Notes: generated by a model from the sequence alone, not told the origin. A DNA stretch of 64,000 nt from Pseudomonadales bacterium (GCA_024234435.1 JACKOF010000001.1:1674001-1738000); one strand, 5' to 3'. Positions 1-8,817 are shown, numbered from the stretch's first letter. A program made the numbers and translations.

Positions 1-514
1 TATATTGAGAAAACTCATCACCTATGGGACGGCGGTCATTGATACGCTCTTCAAATCCCTTCAATTCTTGTAGAGACGTGAGTATTGACCAGGCTTTAGG
101 GTTACGAGCGTCTTCAGGGTTAAATAACAACCGCACAAACCCAGAGCCTTTGCCTAACCGGGTATCAAAATCAAAATAACCTTCGATTACTTGCCTACCG
201 CCACGCTTATGTAATCGGGGAGCCGCCCTTCCTGCGGCCAAACGGACATCACCAGCACCAACCTTGGGAAGCTGTTCATTCAAACATGACCGAATTTCAT
301 CGTGTCCAACAAAGACCGGATAACTCCATGTAAATGAAAGCAGATCTTTCCAATGACAATTCGCATCTGAAAGAGCGATCAACGAATCGACATCACCACC
401 TTCCAAAGCAGCTCCAAACTGCTTTAACCAAGTGGCAAAAATTTCATCAACATTTGTATCCTCTGTAGATACTGCCCCGTCATTAATGGCCTTTGCTTGC
501 GGTTGAGCTGACAT
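1..514 (-). CDS. Flavin-containing monooxygenase, N-terminal part (cut by window edge)
   Basis: Reading back from an ATG at 514 with GGGAG about 9 nt upstream, the frame stays open for 171 codons to the window edge, so the 3' part is missing. The visible part is an NTF2/SnoaL-like domain (roughly residues 20-150: FATWLKQFGAALEGGDVDS, then FVRLLFNPEDARNPKAWSIL and LQELKGFEERINDRRP). This arrangement and wording are typical of the front of about 600-residue flavoprotein monooxygenases whose FAD- and NADPH-binding Rossmann motifs follow, and those are not in view. Such enzymes oxygenate ketones or heteroatoms. The gene is divergent from the CoA-transferase at 958 and shares a promoter region with motif A palindromes. 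The family call is from pattern recognition; the reaction is unknown. Confidence 0.7.
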   Translation of the reverse strand, partial: MSAQPQAKAINDGAVSTEDTNVDEIFATWLKQFGAALEGGDVDSLIALSDANCHWKDLLSFTWSYPVFVGHDEIRSCLNEQLPKVGAGDVRLAAGRAAPRLHKRGGRQVIEGYFDFDTRLGKGSGFVRLLFNPEDARNPKAWSILTSLQELKGFEERINDRRPIGDEFSQY

Positions 515-669
515 AATTATTCTCCCGTCTTTCTGCTTGCATTTCGAATGCGCGCTTATTGCTGGCAAACCCGTTTCAATATTCTTCGATAGAAAATGAC
601 TTACGAGAGCCTTCATTGATTACCGTAGTATTCTTGACGAGCAAAATTACCACCTAAACTAAATATCGT

Positions 670-683
670 CAACATAAGTGTTG
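670..683. promoter_or_regulatory. Motif A palindrome CAACA-N4-TGTTG, probable operator
   Basis: CAACATAAGTGTTG is an inverted repeat with 5-bp arms and a 4-bp spacer, 156 bp upstream of the monooxygenase start at 514. The 443-bp gap 515-957 holds this site, a degenerate core ACACCTGTGT at 782-791 and a stronger copy at 877-896. I see no gene in the gap. The same palindrome recurs in other promoters of this window, which is why I call it an operator; the protein that binds it is not known. Confidence 0.55.
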
Positions 684-876
684 TATTTTATTGATTTTGA
701 TTAACTAGAGATAACTTTATGTGCAACAAACCGCTATTTAGGCTACTAAAATCAAAATGTATTGATAGTCAGGTATTGTAGACACCTGTGTTATAGCTTG
801 GGCAACTCCCTCTTATTAGCTGCAAAGCTACGTAACCCAAAGCAAATCATTGCCATGACGATCAAAGCGTTATAAA

Positions 877-896
877 ATTCAACAATAGTGTTGAAT
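877..896. promoter_or_regulatory. Motif A palindrome upstream of CoA-transferase gene
   Basis: ATTCAACA-ATAG-TGTTGAAT is a perfect inverted repeat with 8-bp arms and a 4-bp spacer. It sits 61 bp before the ATG at 958, in AT-rich DNA where a promoter would be expected. It shares the CAACA-N4-TGTTG core with sites at 670, 22738, 31189, 37440 and 39417. Arm length and spacing suit a dimeric TetR-type repressor, which is inference. Confidence 0.65.
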
Positions 897-957
897 AATT
901 AAAATAAGATATAAACCCTATTAACAAACGCTCATAACGGGGATATAAGTAACCAAT

Positions 958-2097
958 ATGGCAACAAAAAGAATACTCGTTGGAGAAGGCTCGGCAGAAC
1001 CTACCGTGGGCTTTGATTTCGCTCGGCAGATGTTTTCGCCTGATTCTGTAGAGTTTTTCTTTGGCGTTAGACGCTCTTCAGAAGGCCTGAACCAGCTTAA
1101 TACACCGGGGGTCAGCGTAGTTGCTAACTTCCCCGGCAGGGGAATGAAAGGGCTGACAACCCCTCCCCAAAACTGCAACCTGTCTGCTTTCCGAATAAGC
1201 AGGGTACTTGATAGTGGCAGGCTACAAGCGGACGCATTACTGGTAGTAGCTACGCCACCAAATGCGAAAGGCGAAAGATCACTCGGCACAGCCAATGGCC
1301 CATTGCAAAGCGCTATTGATAATGCCCCACTCATCATTGTCGAGGAGTGGGAAGAGCTCCCTTCTCTTCCCGGCGCGGCCACTATTCCCGCAGACAAACC
1401 GCTTAAAGTCATTCAACACAAACCCGCCACGTTTGCCCCCTTGTCTCGACCTCCCACTGAACTAGACTACGCATGCGCAGAACATATTGCCACGCTAATT
1501 GACGACAACACTCCAATACAAATTGGAGTCGGCGGTATTATTGAAGCCCTTAGTGATCAATTGAAAACCAGGCGCAATTTGCGAATTATATCCGGTGCTG
1601 TTGGTGAAACTATTCGAAAACTACATAATTTCGGCTGCCTTTCACCCTCTGAAAATATTCTTGGTACGGCCCTTGTCGGCGATGCCGATATTATCGAATG
1701 GGCAAAAACAACTGCAAACCTTCGCTTAATGTCTTCTCGTGAAATCCACAATCCTAAGTGGCTGGCAAAGATCGCCAATTTCCATTCGCTGAATATCGCC
1801 CTGTCTGTTGACCTGGAGGGCAATGTAAATGCTGAATCTATCGGCGAACGTCAAATTTCCGGCAAGGGTGGCTCTCCCAACTTCGCACAGGGAGCAGCAC
1901 TTAGTCCTGGAGGACACGCCATTGTCGCCCTGAGGGGAGACCGGGAAAATTCTCTGGTAGATAAAATTGACAGACCAACCATACCTGGCAGCCATATTAG
2001 CTATATCGTTTGTGAAAATGGTATAGCAGATCTTCGCAACAAATCTTTAGAGGAAAAAGCCGTAGCTCTCAAAAAGCTATTTAAACAAAGCCCATAA
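958..2097 (+). CDS. Acetyl-CoA hydrolase/4-hydroxybutyrate CoA-transferase family protein
   Basis: A 379-residue protein of the Cat1/4-hydroxybutyrate CoA-transferase fold, somewhat shorter than the usual 430-500 residues. Recognisable parts are the N-terminal half (VEFFFGVRRSS..GLNQL), a glycine-rich IGVGGIIEAL near residue 190, SVDLEGNVNAESIG near residue 285, and the C-terminal GKGGSPNFAQGAALSPGG that is a family hallmark. In the usual family the catalytic glutamate lies in a short IHTEM/IHSEM-like segment; by eye the matching segment here reads IISGAVGE, so the glutamate seems displaced or lost. It would move CoA between acyl groups or hydrolyse acyl-CoA in the cytoplasm. It stands alone behind a motif A operator and is followed by a decayed CoA-ligase gene, so a role in the island's CoA-ester pathway is likely. 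The substrate is unknown. Confidence 0.8.
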   Translation: MATKRILVGEGSAEPTVGFDFARQMFSPDSVEFFFGVRRSSEGLNQLNTPGVSVVANFPGRGMKGLTTPPQNCNLSAFRISRVLDSGRLQADALLVVATPPNAKGERSLGTANGPLQSAIDNAPLIIVEEWEELPSLPGAATIPADKPLKVIQHKPATFAPLSRPPTELDYACAEHIATLIDDNTPIQIGVGGIIEALSDQLKTRRNLRIISGAVGETIRKLHNFGCLSPSENILGTALVGDADIIEWAKTTANLRLMSSREIHNPKWLAKIANFHSLNIALSVDLEGNVNAESIGERQISGKGGSPNFAQGAALSPGGHAIVALRGDRENSLVDKIDRPTIPGSHISYIVCENGIADLRNKSLEEKAVALKKLFKQSP

Positions 2098-2125
2098 AAT
2101 ATAGACCACCTGAAAAATGAAGTTT

Positions 2126-2156
2126 ACGCCAACTTTGTAAACTCGCTTTTTGGCGT
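2126..2156 (+). terminator. Hairpin after CoA-transferase gene, possible terminator
   Basis: ACGCCAA (2126-2132) pairs perfectly with TTGGCGT (2150-2156) around a 17-nt loop, 29 nt after the stop at 2097. No T-run follows on the plus strand, so intrinsic termination is doubtful. Between here and 2291 I see only a short direct repeat CCTCGCAC (about 2169-2186) and a palindrome CAGGCCTGGCCTG (2220-2232), neither with an assigned role. Confidence 0.3.
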
Positions 2157-2290
2157 CAAAAATATCATCCTCGCACCTCCTCGCACGTATGGCATTGAAT
2201 TTATCTATCAGTTCTAAAACAGGCCTGGCCTGAATATGGCTCCTGCATTATGGGCATACGAACGTTCATAATGTGGGCAGCCACTCACAA

Positions 2291-2882
2291 ATGAGACATA
2301 AGGTGGCCGCAGAAAAAACAAATTACTTAGGCCAACTGTCGCCGCAAGACTGCACAGTCAATGCATTGCTGGAAAAAAGAGCCGTCGACTCTATCGAAAG
2401 AAATATTTATCAGCTACAACCATACCTATTATTCATTTAGCCAGTTCAACGCCAGCGTCAATAGCATGGCTCGGCGGTTGCTTGAAGAAGGATTATCATA
2501 AGGCTCTGTCGTTGCCATATTGATGAGAGGAGAGAATATTTCTTCGTTTGAAGTTGAAACAATGGTCGGCAAACACCAAGCTGTTTCTGAGGTTGCCGCT
2601 GTTGCCTATCCTTCCAACATCGGCGAAGACGAAGTTCGAGTATTTGTGATTGCCAAAGAGGGATACACACTCTCTGCAGAACAGGTGTTTACACATTGCG
2701 GTGAGACGATGCCCTACTTTATGGTTCCCAGGTATATCGATCTTGTTGAGGAGTTCCCCCGCACTCCGACCGCAAAAATAGAGAAATACAAACTCCGCAA
2801 CAGGCCCATACTTGAAAGTACCTGGGATTATCAGGAACACGGTTGGAAGCTATCCCGATCAGGAATCAGCAGGGCCAATTAA
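2291..2882 (+). pseudogene. Decayed AMP-forming acyl-CoA ligase with large internal deletion
   Basis: This is a wreck of a paralogue of the intact ligase at 26232-27869. From the ATG at 2291 the frame gives VNALLEKRAVDS, matching the N-terminal region of that ligase, then needs a one-base frameshift near 2418 to continue as FNASVNSMARRLLEEGLS, matching FNKAVNSMARCLMEQGVT. An in-frame TAA at 2499 interrupts it, and the same frame then reads GSVVAIL-MRGENISSFEVE. The first half of that string belongs near residue 65 of the intact ligase and the second near residue 435, so about 370 codons are missing at 2517-2523. From there to the TAA at 2880 the protein aligns almost without gaps to the C-terminal ligase domain (MPYFMVP, RTPTAKIEKYKLR with the family lysine, LSRSGI). 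One frameshift, one stop and one deletion make a working product very unlikely. Confidence 0.88.
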
Positions 2883-2892
2883 CATCCCCCGT

Positions 2893-4239
2893 TTAACTGG
2901 CCAGCTCCCGGCTTTGCAAACTTCTGACGATAAAAGCTGCAAGCAATACAGCGGGGGCCGCCAACATCAGGTAAATTCCCCACATGGTCCAGCCGCCATC
3001 CACCAAAAACCCGGCGACAACGGGTGATGCAATGGCACCCGAGCGCCCCAAACCAATTCCCCAGCCAAGCCCCGTCGCTCTCAGGTGTGTGGGGTAACTG
3101 TTAATCGCCACGGCATACATACTGGTCATTGCACCTGTGGCGCAAAAGTTGATCAAAAAAAGTAGCGCATATAAAACCGGGATACTGGAAGATTGCCATC
3201 CCGAATAAACAATCAGCAAACCACCACAGGTAAAACACATGGTTGATATCAAGGCTGTCAGCCGCACGCGTGTGGACAAAATGGCCATAAAAACGTTGCC
3301 AAACAAACCACCGACCGTAAAAATCGTTAAGGCATAAATACCCGTGTTCAGCTCAAACCCCAGATTGACGAACAGTTTGGGCGTCCACTTCATTAACAAA
3401 AAAATAATCCACGAACCCAAAAAAAACGTCAGCCATAGGCGAAGAGTAAGCGAGCGCAATTCAGGGCTCAATAAAGCGCGAATACTCCCTGAGGCAACCG
3501 TTTTTTCAGCACCAGCTTCAGGCAACGATGTGAACTCAGCCAGCTTTATATAGCTCAAGGTTTTATTAATTCGCGCTAGCGTGTGCGAACTGTCTCCCGG
3601 CTTGCGTTGGTTGGCAATAAACTCCAGGGACTCCGGCACGAACAGCAATACCAGCAGAAGCAATATCACACCAAGAACACCACCTGTGGTAAACAGTGCC
3701 GGCCAATCACCCGTACTCAAAAAGTACGCGGCCACTGGTCCCACAATGAGGGCACCAAAAGCAAAACCGCTGGTCACCACAATAACAGCGGTATGACGGT
3801 ATTTTTCAGGTGAGAATTCCGAAGCCGTTGCTGCGGCAGAAGATAGTACACCGCCAATACCCAAGCCGGTAATGAAGCGTAAAATAAGCAATTGAGGAAT
3901 GTTGCTGACATGGGCTGTTAAAAGCATGGCCAAGGCGATAGCACTCACGGAGCCCACCAGAATCGTGCGCCTGCCGTAGCGATCACTGAGGGTAGCCAAA
4001 AGGATTGAGCCAATCATCATGCCCGCCAGTTCAGCGGATAAAACCACACCCAGTACTTTGGCCTCTATTTGCCAGGTGCTGGCGATGTGTGATGCCGCCA
4101 TAGAGATGGATACCACATCGAACCCATCTGCTACATTAAGCAGAAAGCAGACCGCAACAATCAGTATTTGCCGCGCGGAAAACCCCTTTGAATTAATACG
4201 GTCACGGATAAGCTCGGCAGCACTCCGGTTATCAGCCAT
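2893..4239 (-). CDS. MFS transporter, aromatic/organic acid:H+ symporter (AAHS) type
   Basis: A 448-residue inner-membrane protein with the 12-helix pattern of the major facilitator superfamily. Helix 1 carries DGFDVVSISMAA, like the D-G-x-D signature of PcaK/BenK-type AAHS carriers. The loop between helices 2 and 3 has DRYGRRTIL, and the second half has the matching GLGWGIGLGRSGAIASP region. It would bring an organic acid into the cell with protons. It has its own strong Shine-Dalgarno (GGGGGTGG) and lies 166 bp downstream of the flavin reductase on the same strand, so it may be the last gene of that operon or have its own promoter. It converges on the ligase pseudogene with only 10 bp between. 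It is a plausible uptake system for the island's substrate, but AAHS members vary widely in what they carry. Confidence 0.88.
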   Translation of the reverse strand: MADNRSAAELIRDRINSKGFSARQILIVAVCFLLNVADGFDVVSISMAASHIASTWQIEAKVLGVVLSAELAGMMIGSILLATLSDRYGRRTILVGSVSAIALAMLLTAHVSNIPQLLILRFITGLGIGGVLSSAAATASEFSPEKYRHTAVIVVTSGFAFGALIVGPVAAYFLSTGDWPALFTTGGVLGVILLLLVLLFVPESLEFIANQRKPGDSSHTLARINKTLSYIKLAEFTSLPEAGAEKTVASGSIRALLSPELRSLTLRLWLTFFLGSWIIFLLMKWTPKLFVNLGFELNTGIYALTIFTVGGLFGNVFMAILSTRVRLTALISTMCFTCGGLLIVYSGWQSSSIPVLYALLFLINFCATGAMTSMYAVAINSYPTHLRATGLGWGIGLGRSGAIASPVVAGFLVDGGWTMWGIYLMLAAPAVLLAAFIVRSLQSRELAS

Positions 4240-4405
4240 ACCACCCCCGGCATCAATTATTTTTATATATTGCGGATTTTTTCAGCTTTGGCTCAAGGCC
4301 AGCATTCTTTGTTATACACGTTTCCTGTACGACGAAACATGTTCGGGCACACTACGACATTCCCTAACGCTGTGCAAACAGAAACCCGATGCTAGGGGCT
4401 GTCTT

Positions 4406-4903
4406 TCAGGCGTTATCCATACCAGCCAACGAGTGATACTGCCCTTTATAAAACAACAACGGCGGTTCTTCAGGCGAAGAATGAACACGAATAATTCTGC
4501 CCAGAATAATATGATGATCACCCGCTCTGGTCAGGGATTCCTGTTCACATTCAAATGACACCAGAGCATCTTGCACGATCGGGCAACCCAGCGAACTGTA
4601 GTGATAATGCTCGGGAAACAATTCGTGATCGCCTTTTTTTGCATACTGACTGGAATGTAATTGCTGGGATGCTGAAAGCACATTGATAACGAAATGATTA
4701 TTTTGGGAAAATATTTCAAAAACTTCAGAATCATTTTGAATTGACCAAAGCAGCAGCGGCGGATCAAGTGACACCGATGAAAACGAATTAATCGTCATCC
4801 CCAGAGGTCTGCCCCAAAGTTCCTCTTCAGAGGTCGTGACTACGCAAACCCCGGTGCCAAAACAACCAAAGGCATTTCTAAGCTGAATCTTGTCGATGCT
4901 CAT
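4406..4903 (-). CDS. Flavin reductase-like protein (FMN-binding split barrel)
   Basis: A 165-residue, single-domain flavin reductase of the HpaC/DIM6-NTAB type. Signature parts are FGCFGTGVCVVTT near the start, GMTINSFSSVSLDPPLLLWS (residues about 35-55), FVINVLSASQQ, and GDHHIILGRIIRV near the end. The family reduces free FMN or FAD with NAD(P)H and passes it to a partner monooxygenase. The start ATG overlaps the stop of the upstream lactonase gene by four bases (ATGA), so the two are translationally coupled. The luciferase-like monooxygenase at 10033-11097, first gene of this run, is the obvious candidate partner; together they would form a two-component FMN-dependent oxygenase. The partner assignment is inference from context. 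Confidence 0.85.
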   Translation of the reverse strand: MSIDKIQLRNAFGCFGTGVCVVTTSEEELWGRPLGMTINSFSSVSLDPPLLLWSIQNDSEVFEIFSQNNHFVINVLSASQQLHSSQYAKKGDHELFPEHYHYSSLGCPIVQDALVSFECEQESLTRAGDHHIILGRIIRVHSSPEEPPLLFYKGQYHSLAGMDNA

Positions 4904-5796
4904 TGCTCTGCCCTCTGAAAATCTGCCGCGGGCACATCAACCTTTACGGTGTACAACACCGCTTCTTTTCGTGCGCTTCGCTTCACGTCATCAAAATCCG
5001 GGGCTGTACAAATCAGCAACTCATTGCCGTTCTCTCCACCAAGCGCACAGGAATAGAGCCCCATTCCTTCAGGTGCTTTGATTTCTTCAACAATCCCTAT
5101 GCCCTCCTTTACCCTGGCAACACGACCATGAAAAGCATCTGCCAGCCAGACACAACCTTCGGCATCCAGAGTGCAGCCATCCGGCGCAAAATCTGTATCG
5201 GCAAGGGTTTCCGCCGAGGTCATAGGTGGCGCTTTGCCAACCTCTGCCCAGATACGATGATCGGATAACTCGCCGTTATCGCCAATGGTGAAAGCCGACA
5301 GCCGCGCCCCCAGAGTCTCGGCGACAATCAGTGTTTTGCCGTCTGGCGTAATCACCATACCATTTGGGAACAGCAAATCTGTTGCCGCGATGCTGACACC
5401 CCCTTCAGGGCTCACCTTCACTATTGCCGCAGTGCAGGGAGCATCCCCTTCAAACAGATTAAAACCGAGGTTTCCCACATAAGCATAACCCGGCCCACTC
5501 ACCACCATGTCATTGGCATAAAACCCGGTATGCTGGTAAATATCCGCGTGCTCCGTCAACACTCCCTGCGGATTTACCTTCATGATTTTTCGGTCTTTCA
5601 TAGACACAACCAGCAGGTCGCCATCTGGCAACCAGCCCAGCCCTGATGGCTGGCCCGGAACAGTAGCTACCACTTGTGCGTCACCGGTAACAGAAATTTT
5701 TAATACCTCATGGGCATAAAGGTCAGAGACGTACCAGTATCCGTTATGCCAGCGCGGACCTTCGTAGAAGTGCCCACCTTCGAGCAGTTTTTTCAT
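4900..5796 (-). CDS. SMP-30/gluconolactonase-family hydrolase
   Basis: A 298-residue six-bladed beta-propeller of the SMP-30/gluconolactonase/LRE family: LEGGHFYEGPRWHNGYWYVSDL at the front provides the metal-binding glutamate region, followed by GQPSGLGWLPDGDLLVVS, LLFPNGMVITPDGKTLIVAE and CTLDAEGCVWLADAFHGRVARV. These enzymes hydrolyse lactones using a divalent metal. I place the start at the ATG at 5796, which has GAGG about 9 nt upstream, rather than at a TTG three codons earlier. It lies 5 bp after the aldehyde dehydrogenase stop and overlaps the flavin reductase. Next to a monooxygenase pair, opening of a lactone made by Baeyer-Villiger oxidation is the natural guess. That reaction is inferred. 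Confidence 0.82.
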   Translation of the reverse strand: MKKLLEGGHFYEGPRWHNGYWYVSDLYAHEVLKISVTGDAQVVATVPGQPSGLGWLPDGDLLVVSMKDRKIMKVNPQGVLTEHADIYQHTGFYANDMVVSGPGYAYVGNLGFNLFEGDAPCTAAIVKVSPEGGVSIAATDLLFPNGMVITPDGKTLIVAETLGARLSAFTIGDNGELSDHRIWAEVGKAPPMTSAETLADTDFAPDGCTLDAEGCVWLADAFHGRVARVKEGIGIVEEIKAPEGMGLYSCALGGENGNELLICTAPDFDDVKRSARKEAVLYTVKVDVPAADFQRAEQ

Positions 5797-5801
5797 TGGT
5801 C

Positions 5802-7247
5802 TCAAGCCTCGGCAGGTTTCGGTTTGGCGATACTGACCGTTTGCAACTCGGAATAAGCATCGAGGCCGACATCGCCATTCGCCCGGCCCAAACCACTGTG
5901 CTTGAAGCCACCAAACGGGATATCCGGCATCACAATGCCATGACGGTTAACCCACACTGAACCCGCTTGCAGACAAGCAGCAACCGCCTCTGCCTGTTCA
6001 AGATCATCGCTCCAGACTGAAGCCCCCAAACCATAATCCGTGTCGTTTGCCTGGGCTATGGCATCGTCAATATTGGTGTATTGAATAATCGGCAGCAACG
6101 GCCCGAACTGTTCCTCTCGAACCAGAGGGTTACTGGCATCCACATGGCTGACAATTGTCGGCTGCAGGTAATAGCCCGATTGATCCAGGGCCTTGCCGCC
6201 CGCAGCCACTCGCCCGCCCTCGGCCTCAGCTCTTTCCAAAAGAGCTTTCACCTTCTCAAACTGCTCCCGGTTTGCAAGTGGACCTATCAGCGCCCCCTCA
6301 TCAAAGGCATCTGCCGGAGTTGTTTTTGCTGCCAATTGCGCCATTGCAGCAACCAGTTCGTCATACATCGACTCATGCGCGTACACACGTTTGATTGCTG
6401 CACAAATCTGTCCTGAACGGTAGAAGGCGCCCCAAAACAGTTTTGAGGCAACTTTTTTAGGATTAGCATCTGGCAACACAATTGCCGGATCATTCCCCCC
6501 CAGCTCCAGCGACAAACGCTTGAGGGTTGCCCCACCACTGGCCATGATTGCCTTACCCGCCTCAGTGCTGCCGGTAAAAGAAATCATGCCAATTCGAGGG
6601 TCCGCCACCATTTGTTTACCAATAACATCACCACCGGAAAGAATATTCAGCACCCCTGCTGGCACTTTGTCAGCAAGCAGTTGGCCGAGCAACAGAAGCG
6701 CCAACGGCGCCAACGGAGATGTTTTAAGTACCACGGTATTACCCGCAGCAAAGGCCGTCGAAATTTTCTCACTGGCAATCATCATCGGGGCATTCCAGGG
6801 GATAATGGCACCCACAACCCCAACAGGCTTGCGCACAACCTGAACCCGCTGGCGCTCATCGTCATGAATGATGTCGACAGGTACCACAGTTTTGGAGCGG
6901 TACTTGAAAAAATAGGCGGCCATGCCCACCTCATCTTTGGTATTGGCCAGGGGCAGGCCTGTCTCCAGGCTTAAAGCCCGGGCAAGAGCTTCCTGATTCT
7001 CATGAATAACGCTGGCGATACTGAGCAATACGCTTTTTCTCAACGCCTCATCATCAGACCAGCCCACCAATGCCGACTTTGCAGCAGTGATAGCCTGATC
7101 AAGATCAGTCACCGTAGCATCAGGTACCTGCGCGACAATCTCTTCATTACACGGATTAATCACTTCCAGGTTTTGTGCCGATGTCACGCCCTGGCCATTG
7201 ATCAGCATCTTCAGGTTACTCACCCCCGCCCTGATATCTTCTCTCAT
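5802..7247 (-). CDS. NAD(P)+-dependent aldehyde dehydrogenase
   Basis: A 481-residue member of the ALDH superfamily, full length. Visible landmarks are the cofactor and oxyanion region PWNAPMMIASEKISTAFAAGN, ISFTGSTEAGK, the general-base segment LSLELGGNDPAIVL, the nucleophile segment RSGQICAAIKRVYAH (catalytic Cys), and EEQFGPLLPII plus PFGGFKHSGLGR near the end. It oxidises an aldehyde to its carboxylic acid in the cytoplasm. The ATG at 7247 has GGAGAG just upstream and is preferred over a TTG four codons earlier. It sits between the DUF6285-like gene (80 bp upstream) and the lactonase (5 bp downstream). Substrate unknown; the operon suggests an aldehyde from an alicyclic compound. Confidence 0.92.
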   Translation of the reverse strand: MREDIRAGVSNLKMLINGQGVTSAQNLEVINPCNEEIVAQVPDATVTDLDQAITAAKSALVGWSDDEALRKSVLLSIASVIHENQEALARALSLETGLPLANTKDEVGMAAYFFKYRSKTVVPVDIIHDDERQRVQVVRKPVGVVGAIIPWNAPMMIASEKISTAFAAGNTVVLKTSPLAPLALLLLGQLLADKVPAGVLNILSGGDVIGKQMVADPRIGMISFTGSTEAGKAIMASGGATLKRLSLELGGNDPAIVLPDANPKKVASKLFWGAFYRSGQICAAIKRVYAHESMYDELVAAMAQLAAKTTPADAFDEGALIGPLANREQFEKVKALLERAEAEGGRVAAGGKALDQSGYYLQPTIVSHVDASNPLVREEQFGPLLPIIQYTNIDDAIAQANDTDYGLGASVWSDDLEQAEAVAACLQAGSVWVNRHGIVMPDIPFGGFKHSGLGRANGDVGLDAYSELQTVSIAKPKPAEA

Positions 7248-7327
7248 TGCTCTCTCCAAAAGTTATCTCCAAAAGCTCTCTTTAAAGTTTGTTGATCGTC
7301 TATTGCGACTTCGCCAAAAGAACTGGC

Positions 7328-7795
7328 TCAAATAAAAACGGACTGCAGTGGAATCTTTTTTTCCGAGAACCGGGTCTGCAACGCAAGACACTGATGCAAC
7401 AAGGACGTCGCGTCTTCACTTTCACCACTGCCTTCACGCGAAGCAATATCCAGCAGCCCAATCAGACGGGAAAAGTGCGCCAGCCACTGCTGGTGAATAT
7501 CGAGCTGCTCTTTTAAGCTCAGATCACCCCACTGCGCCGACGCCCCAGCGGGAATGTTCATATCGGCAGCCCATTGATCAGACGACAAGAATCTGGCCTG
7601 TCCACATAGACTTGCCATGGCCTCACACTCACCGCGCAAGACAGCCGATAATCCGTCAAGCTCGCGAATGCTCTCGTTAAGTAATTTGGCAGCAGCTTTG
7701 ACTTCACTACGCAGCTCCGGAGAAACCGCCCCGCTGACCTCTTCGCGCAGAAACTGCTCCACTTTTTCTATAGTAGCCAGAGGGTTCAAACTCAT
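7328..7795 (-). CDS. DUF6285-like protein, partner of the adjacent kinase-like protein
   Basis: A 155-residue, soluble, mostly helical protein with no signal peptide. Its N-terminal half (NPLATIEKVEQFLREEVSG, then LRSEVKAAAKLLNESIREL) matches the pattern I associate with DUF6285, a small domain repeatedly found beside phosphotransferase-family proteins in acyl-CoA catabolic operons. The start overlaps the stop of that kinase-like gene by four bases. A similar two-gene pairing is known as LvaA/LvaB in Pseudomonas putida levulinate catabolism, where the small protein is needed for phosphorylation of a 4-hydroxyacyl-CoA. Whether this protein is a true LvaB equivalent is inference. Family confidence is moderate. 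Confidence 0.6.
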   Translation of the reverse strand: MSLNPLATIEKVEQFLREEVSGAVSPELRSEVKAAAKLLNESIRELDGLSAVLRGECEAMASLCGQARFLSSDQWAADMNIPAGASAQWGDLSLKEQLDIHQQWLAHFSRLIGLLDIASREGSGESEDATSLLHQCLALQTRFSEKKIPLQSVFI

Positions 7796-8817
7796 ATCTT
7801 CACCCCTTGCCCTTCATGATGCTCCGCAAACAACTTGCCGAGTTGTACACTAATCCAGGGAATAGCTCGCACCAGCATAATTCTCGCGGGTCTCGCAGAC
7901 TGGTTGGCCTCATCTTCACAAAACCCCTTAAGAAAAATGGCTGCCAACTTCACCCAGGCAAACACCTGCCAATAAAACAGCCGCTCCGGGTCAACCTTCT
8001 GCCCCGTCGTCTTTTCATAACAGTGCAGATACGCCTCACGACTTAACATGCCACCAACGATATCGAACCGGGTTGTCCACAGCAGCGTAAATGCAAGATC
8101 TTCATAAGGATCGCCAACATGTGCGAGCTCCCAGTCAATCACGGCAATCCGGCCGTTACTGTCAAACAGCAGGTTATTGGCCTTGAAATCACCATGAATC
8201 ATTGCCAGAGGCACGTCATGAGGCAAATGGCATTCCAGCCAGCTCGCCGCGTAAGACAACATCGGCTCCGGCTCAATGAGGTTATCGGTTAATGTTTTTG
8301 TCCATAAATCCACCTGATAGGCGGCAGGGTTTTCGGGCAACTTCAGGTTTGTTTTCGCTATTAACAACTTCCAGTCAATGGCATGAACTGATGCCTGAAT
8401 GTCAGTCAACCGCTCGCCCAGAGAAACCGCTCGCTCCGGATTAGCCGCCATTTCCTTGCGAATATCCTTTCCATCAAGACGCTCACTGATCATAAAAGGC
8501 GTCTCAATTGGCGACTCAGTCTGCACGCAGTAGAGGGGCCTGGGAACAGGAATACCGTCATCGTAAAGCGCCTGCAACAAAGAGAACTCTGTGCCCAATT
8601 CCAGGTCGAGCACATCTGCACTGAAGTCCCGCCTCAATACAAGCGGCATCACGTCTGATTGGTTATTTTCATGAAGATCAAACGCCCAGGTTTCGTGAGA
8701 TGTACCGCCGGTCAGTCGCTTAAGCCCGCTGACAGTAACCGGGCAACCTCGCTCTCCCGAGAGGAATATCTCCAACCCGCTGCGCAAAGTCGCTGCCTGG
8801 TCAAGCAACGGGCTCAT
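7792..8817 (-). CDS. APH/ACAD10-like phosphotransferase family protein
   Basis: A 341-residue protein kinase-like fold of the aminoglycoside phosphotransferase family. It has RLTGGTSHETWAFDL (nucleotide-loop region), the catalytic-loop motif IHGDFKANNLLF (H-G-D-x4-N) and the metal-binding IAVIDWELAHVGDPYEDLA. The subgroup resembles the kinase half of ACAD10/11 and LvaA, which phosphorylate hydroxyacyl-CoA so that phosphate can be eliminated to give an enoyl-CoA; it is not expected to confer antibiotic resistance. It overlaps the genes on both sides by four bases, so it is tightly co-translated with the DUF6285-like and DUF7064/7065-like proteins. In an operon with a presumed lactonase it could process the hydroxy acid set free by ring opening. 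Substrate is inferred. Confidence 0.83.
   Translation of the reverse strand: MSPLLDQAATLRSGLEIFLSGERGCPVTVSGLKRLTGGTSHETWAFDLHENNQSDVMPLVLRRDFSADVLDLELGTEFSLLQALYDDGIPVPRPLYCVQTESPIETPFMISERLDGKDIRKEMAANPERAVSLGERLTDIQASVHAIDWKLLIAKTNLKLPENPAAYQVDLWTKTLTDNLIEPEPMLSYAASWLECHLPHDVPLAMIHGDFKANNLLFDSNGRIAVIDWELAHVGDPYEDLAFTLLWTTRFDIVGGMLSREAYLHCYEKTTGQKVDPERLFYWQVFAWVKLAAIFLKGFCEDEANQSARPARIMLVRAIPWISVQLGKLFAEHHEGQGVKI

Noticed and set aside
2220..2232. Palindrome CAGGCCTGGCCTG
   Set aside because: Single GC-rich copy next to a pseudogene, not repeated in any other promoter.
4019..4558. Open frame of 179 codons on the plus strand
   Set aside because: It lies opposite the MFS transporter and flavin reductase genes, has no ribosome site and no recognisable domain.
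7792..8817. Aminoglycoside resistance gene
   Set aside because: The fold is shared, but the subgroup, the DUF6285-like partner and the catabolic operon indicate an acyl-CoA-type kinase.
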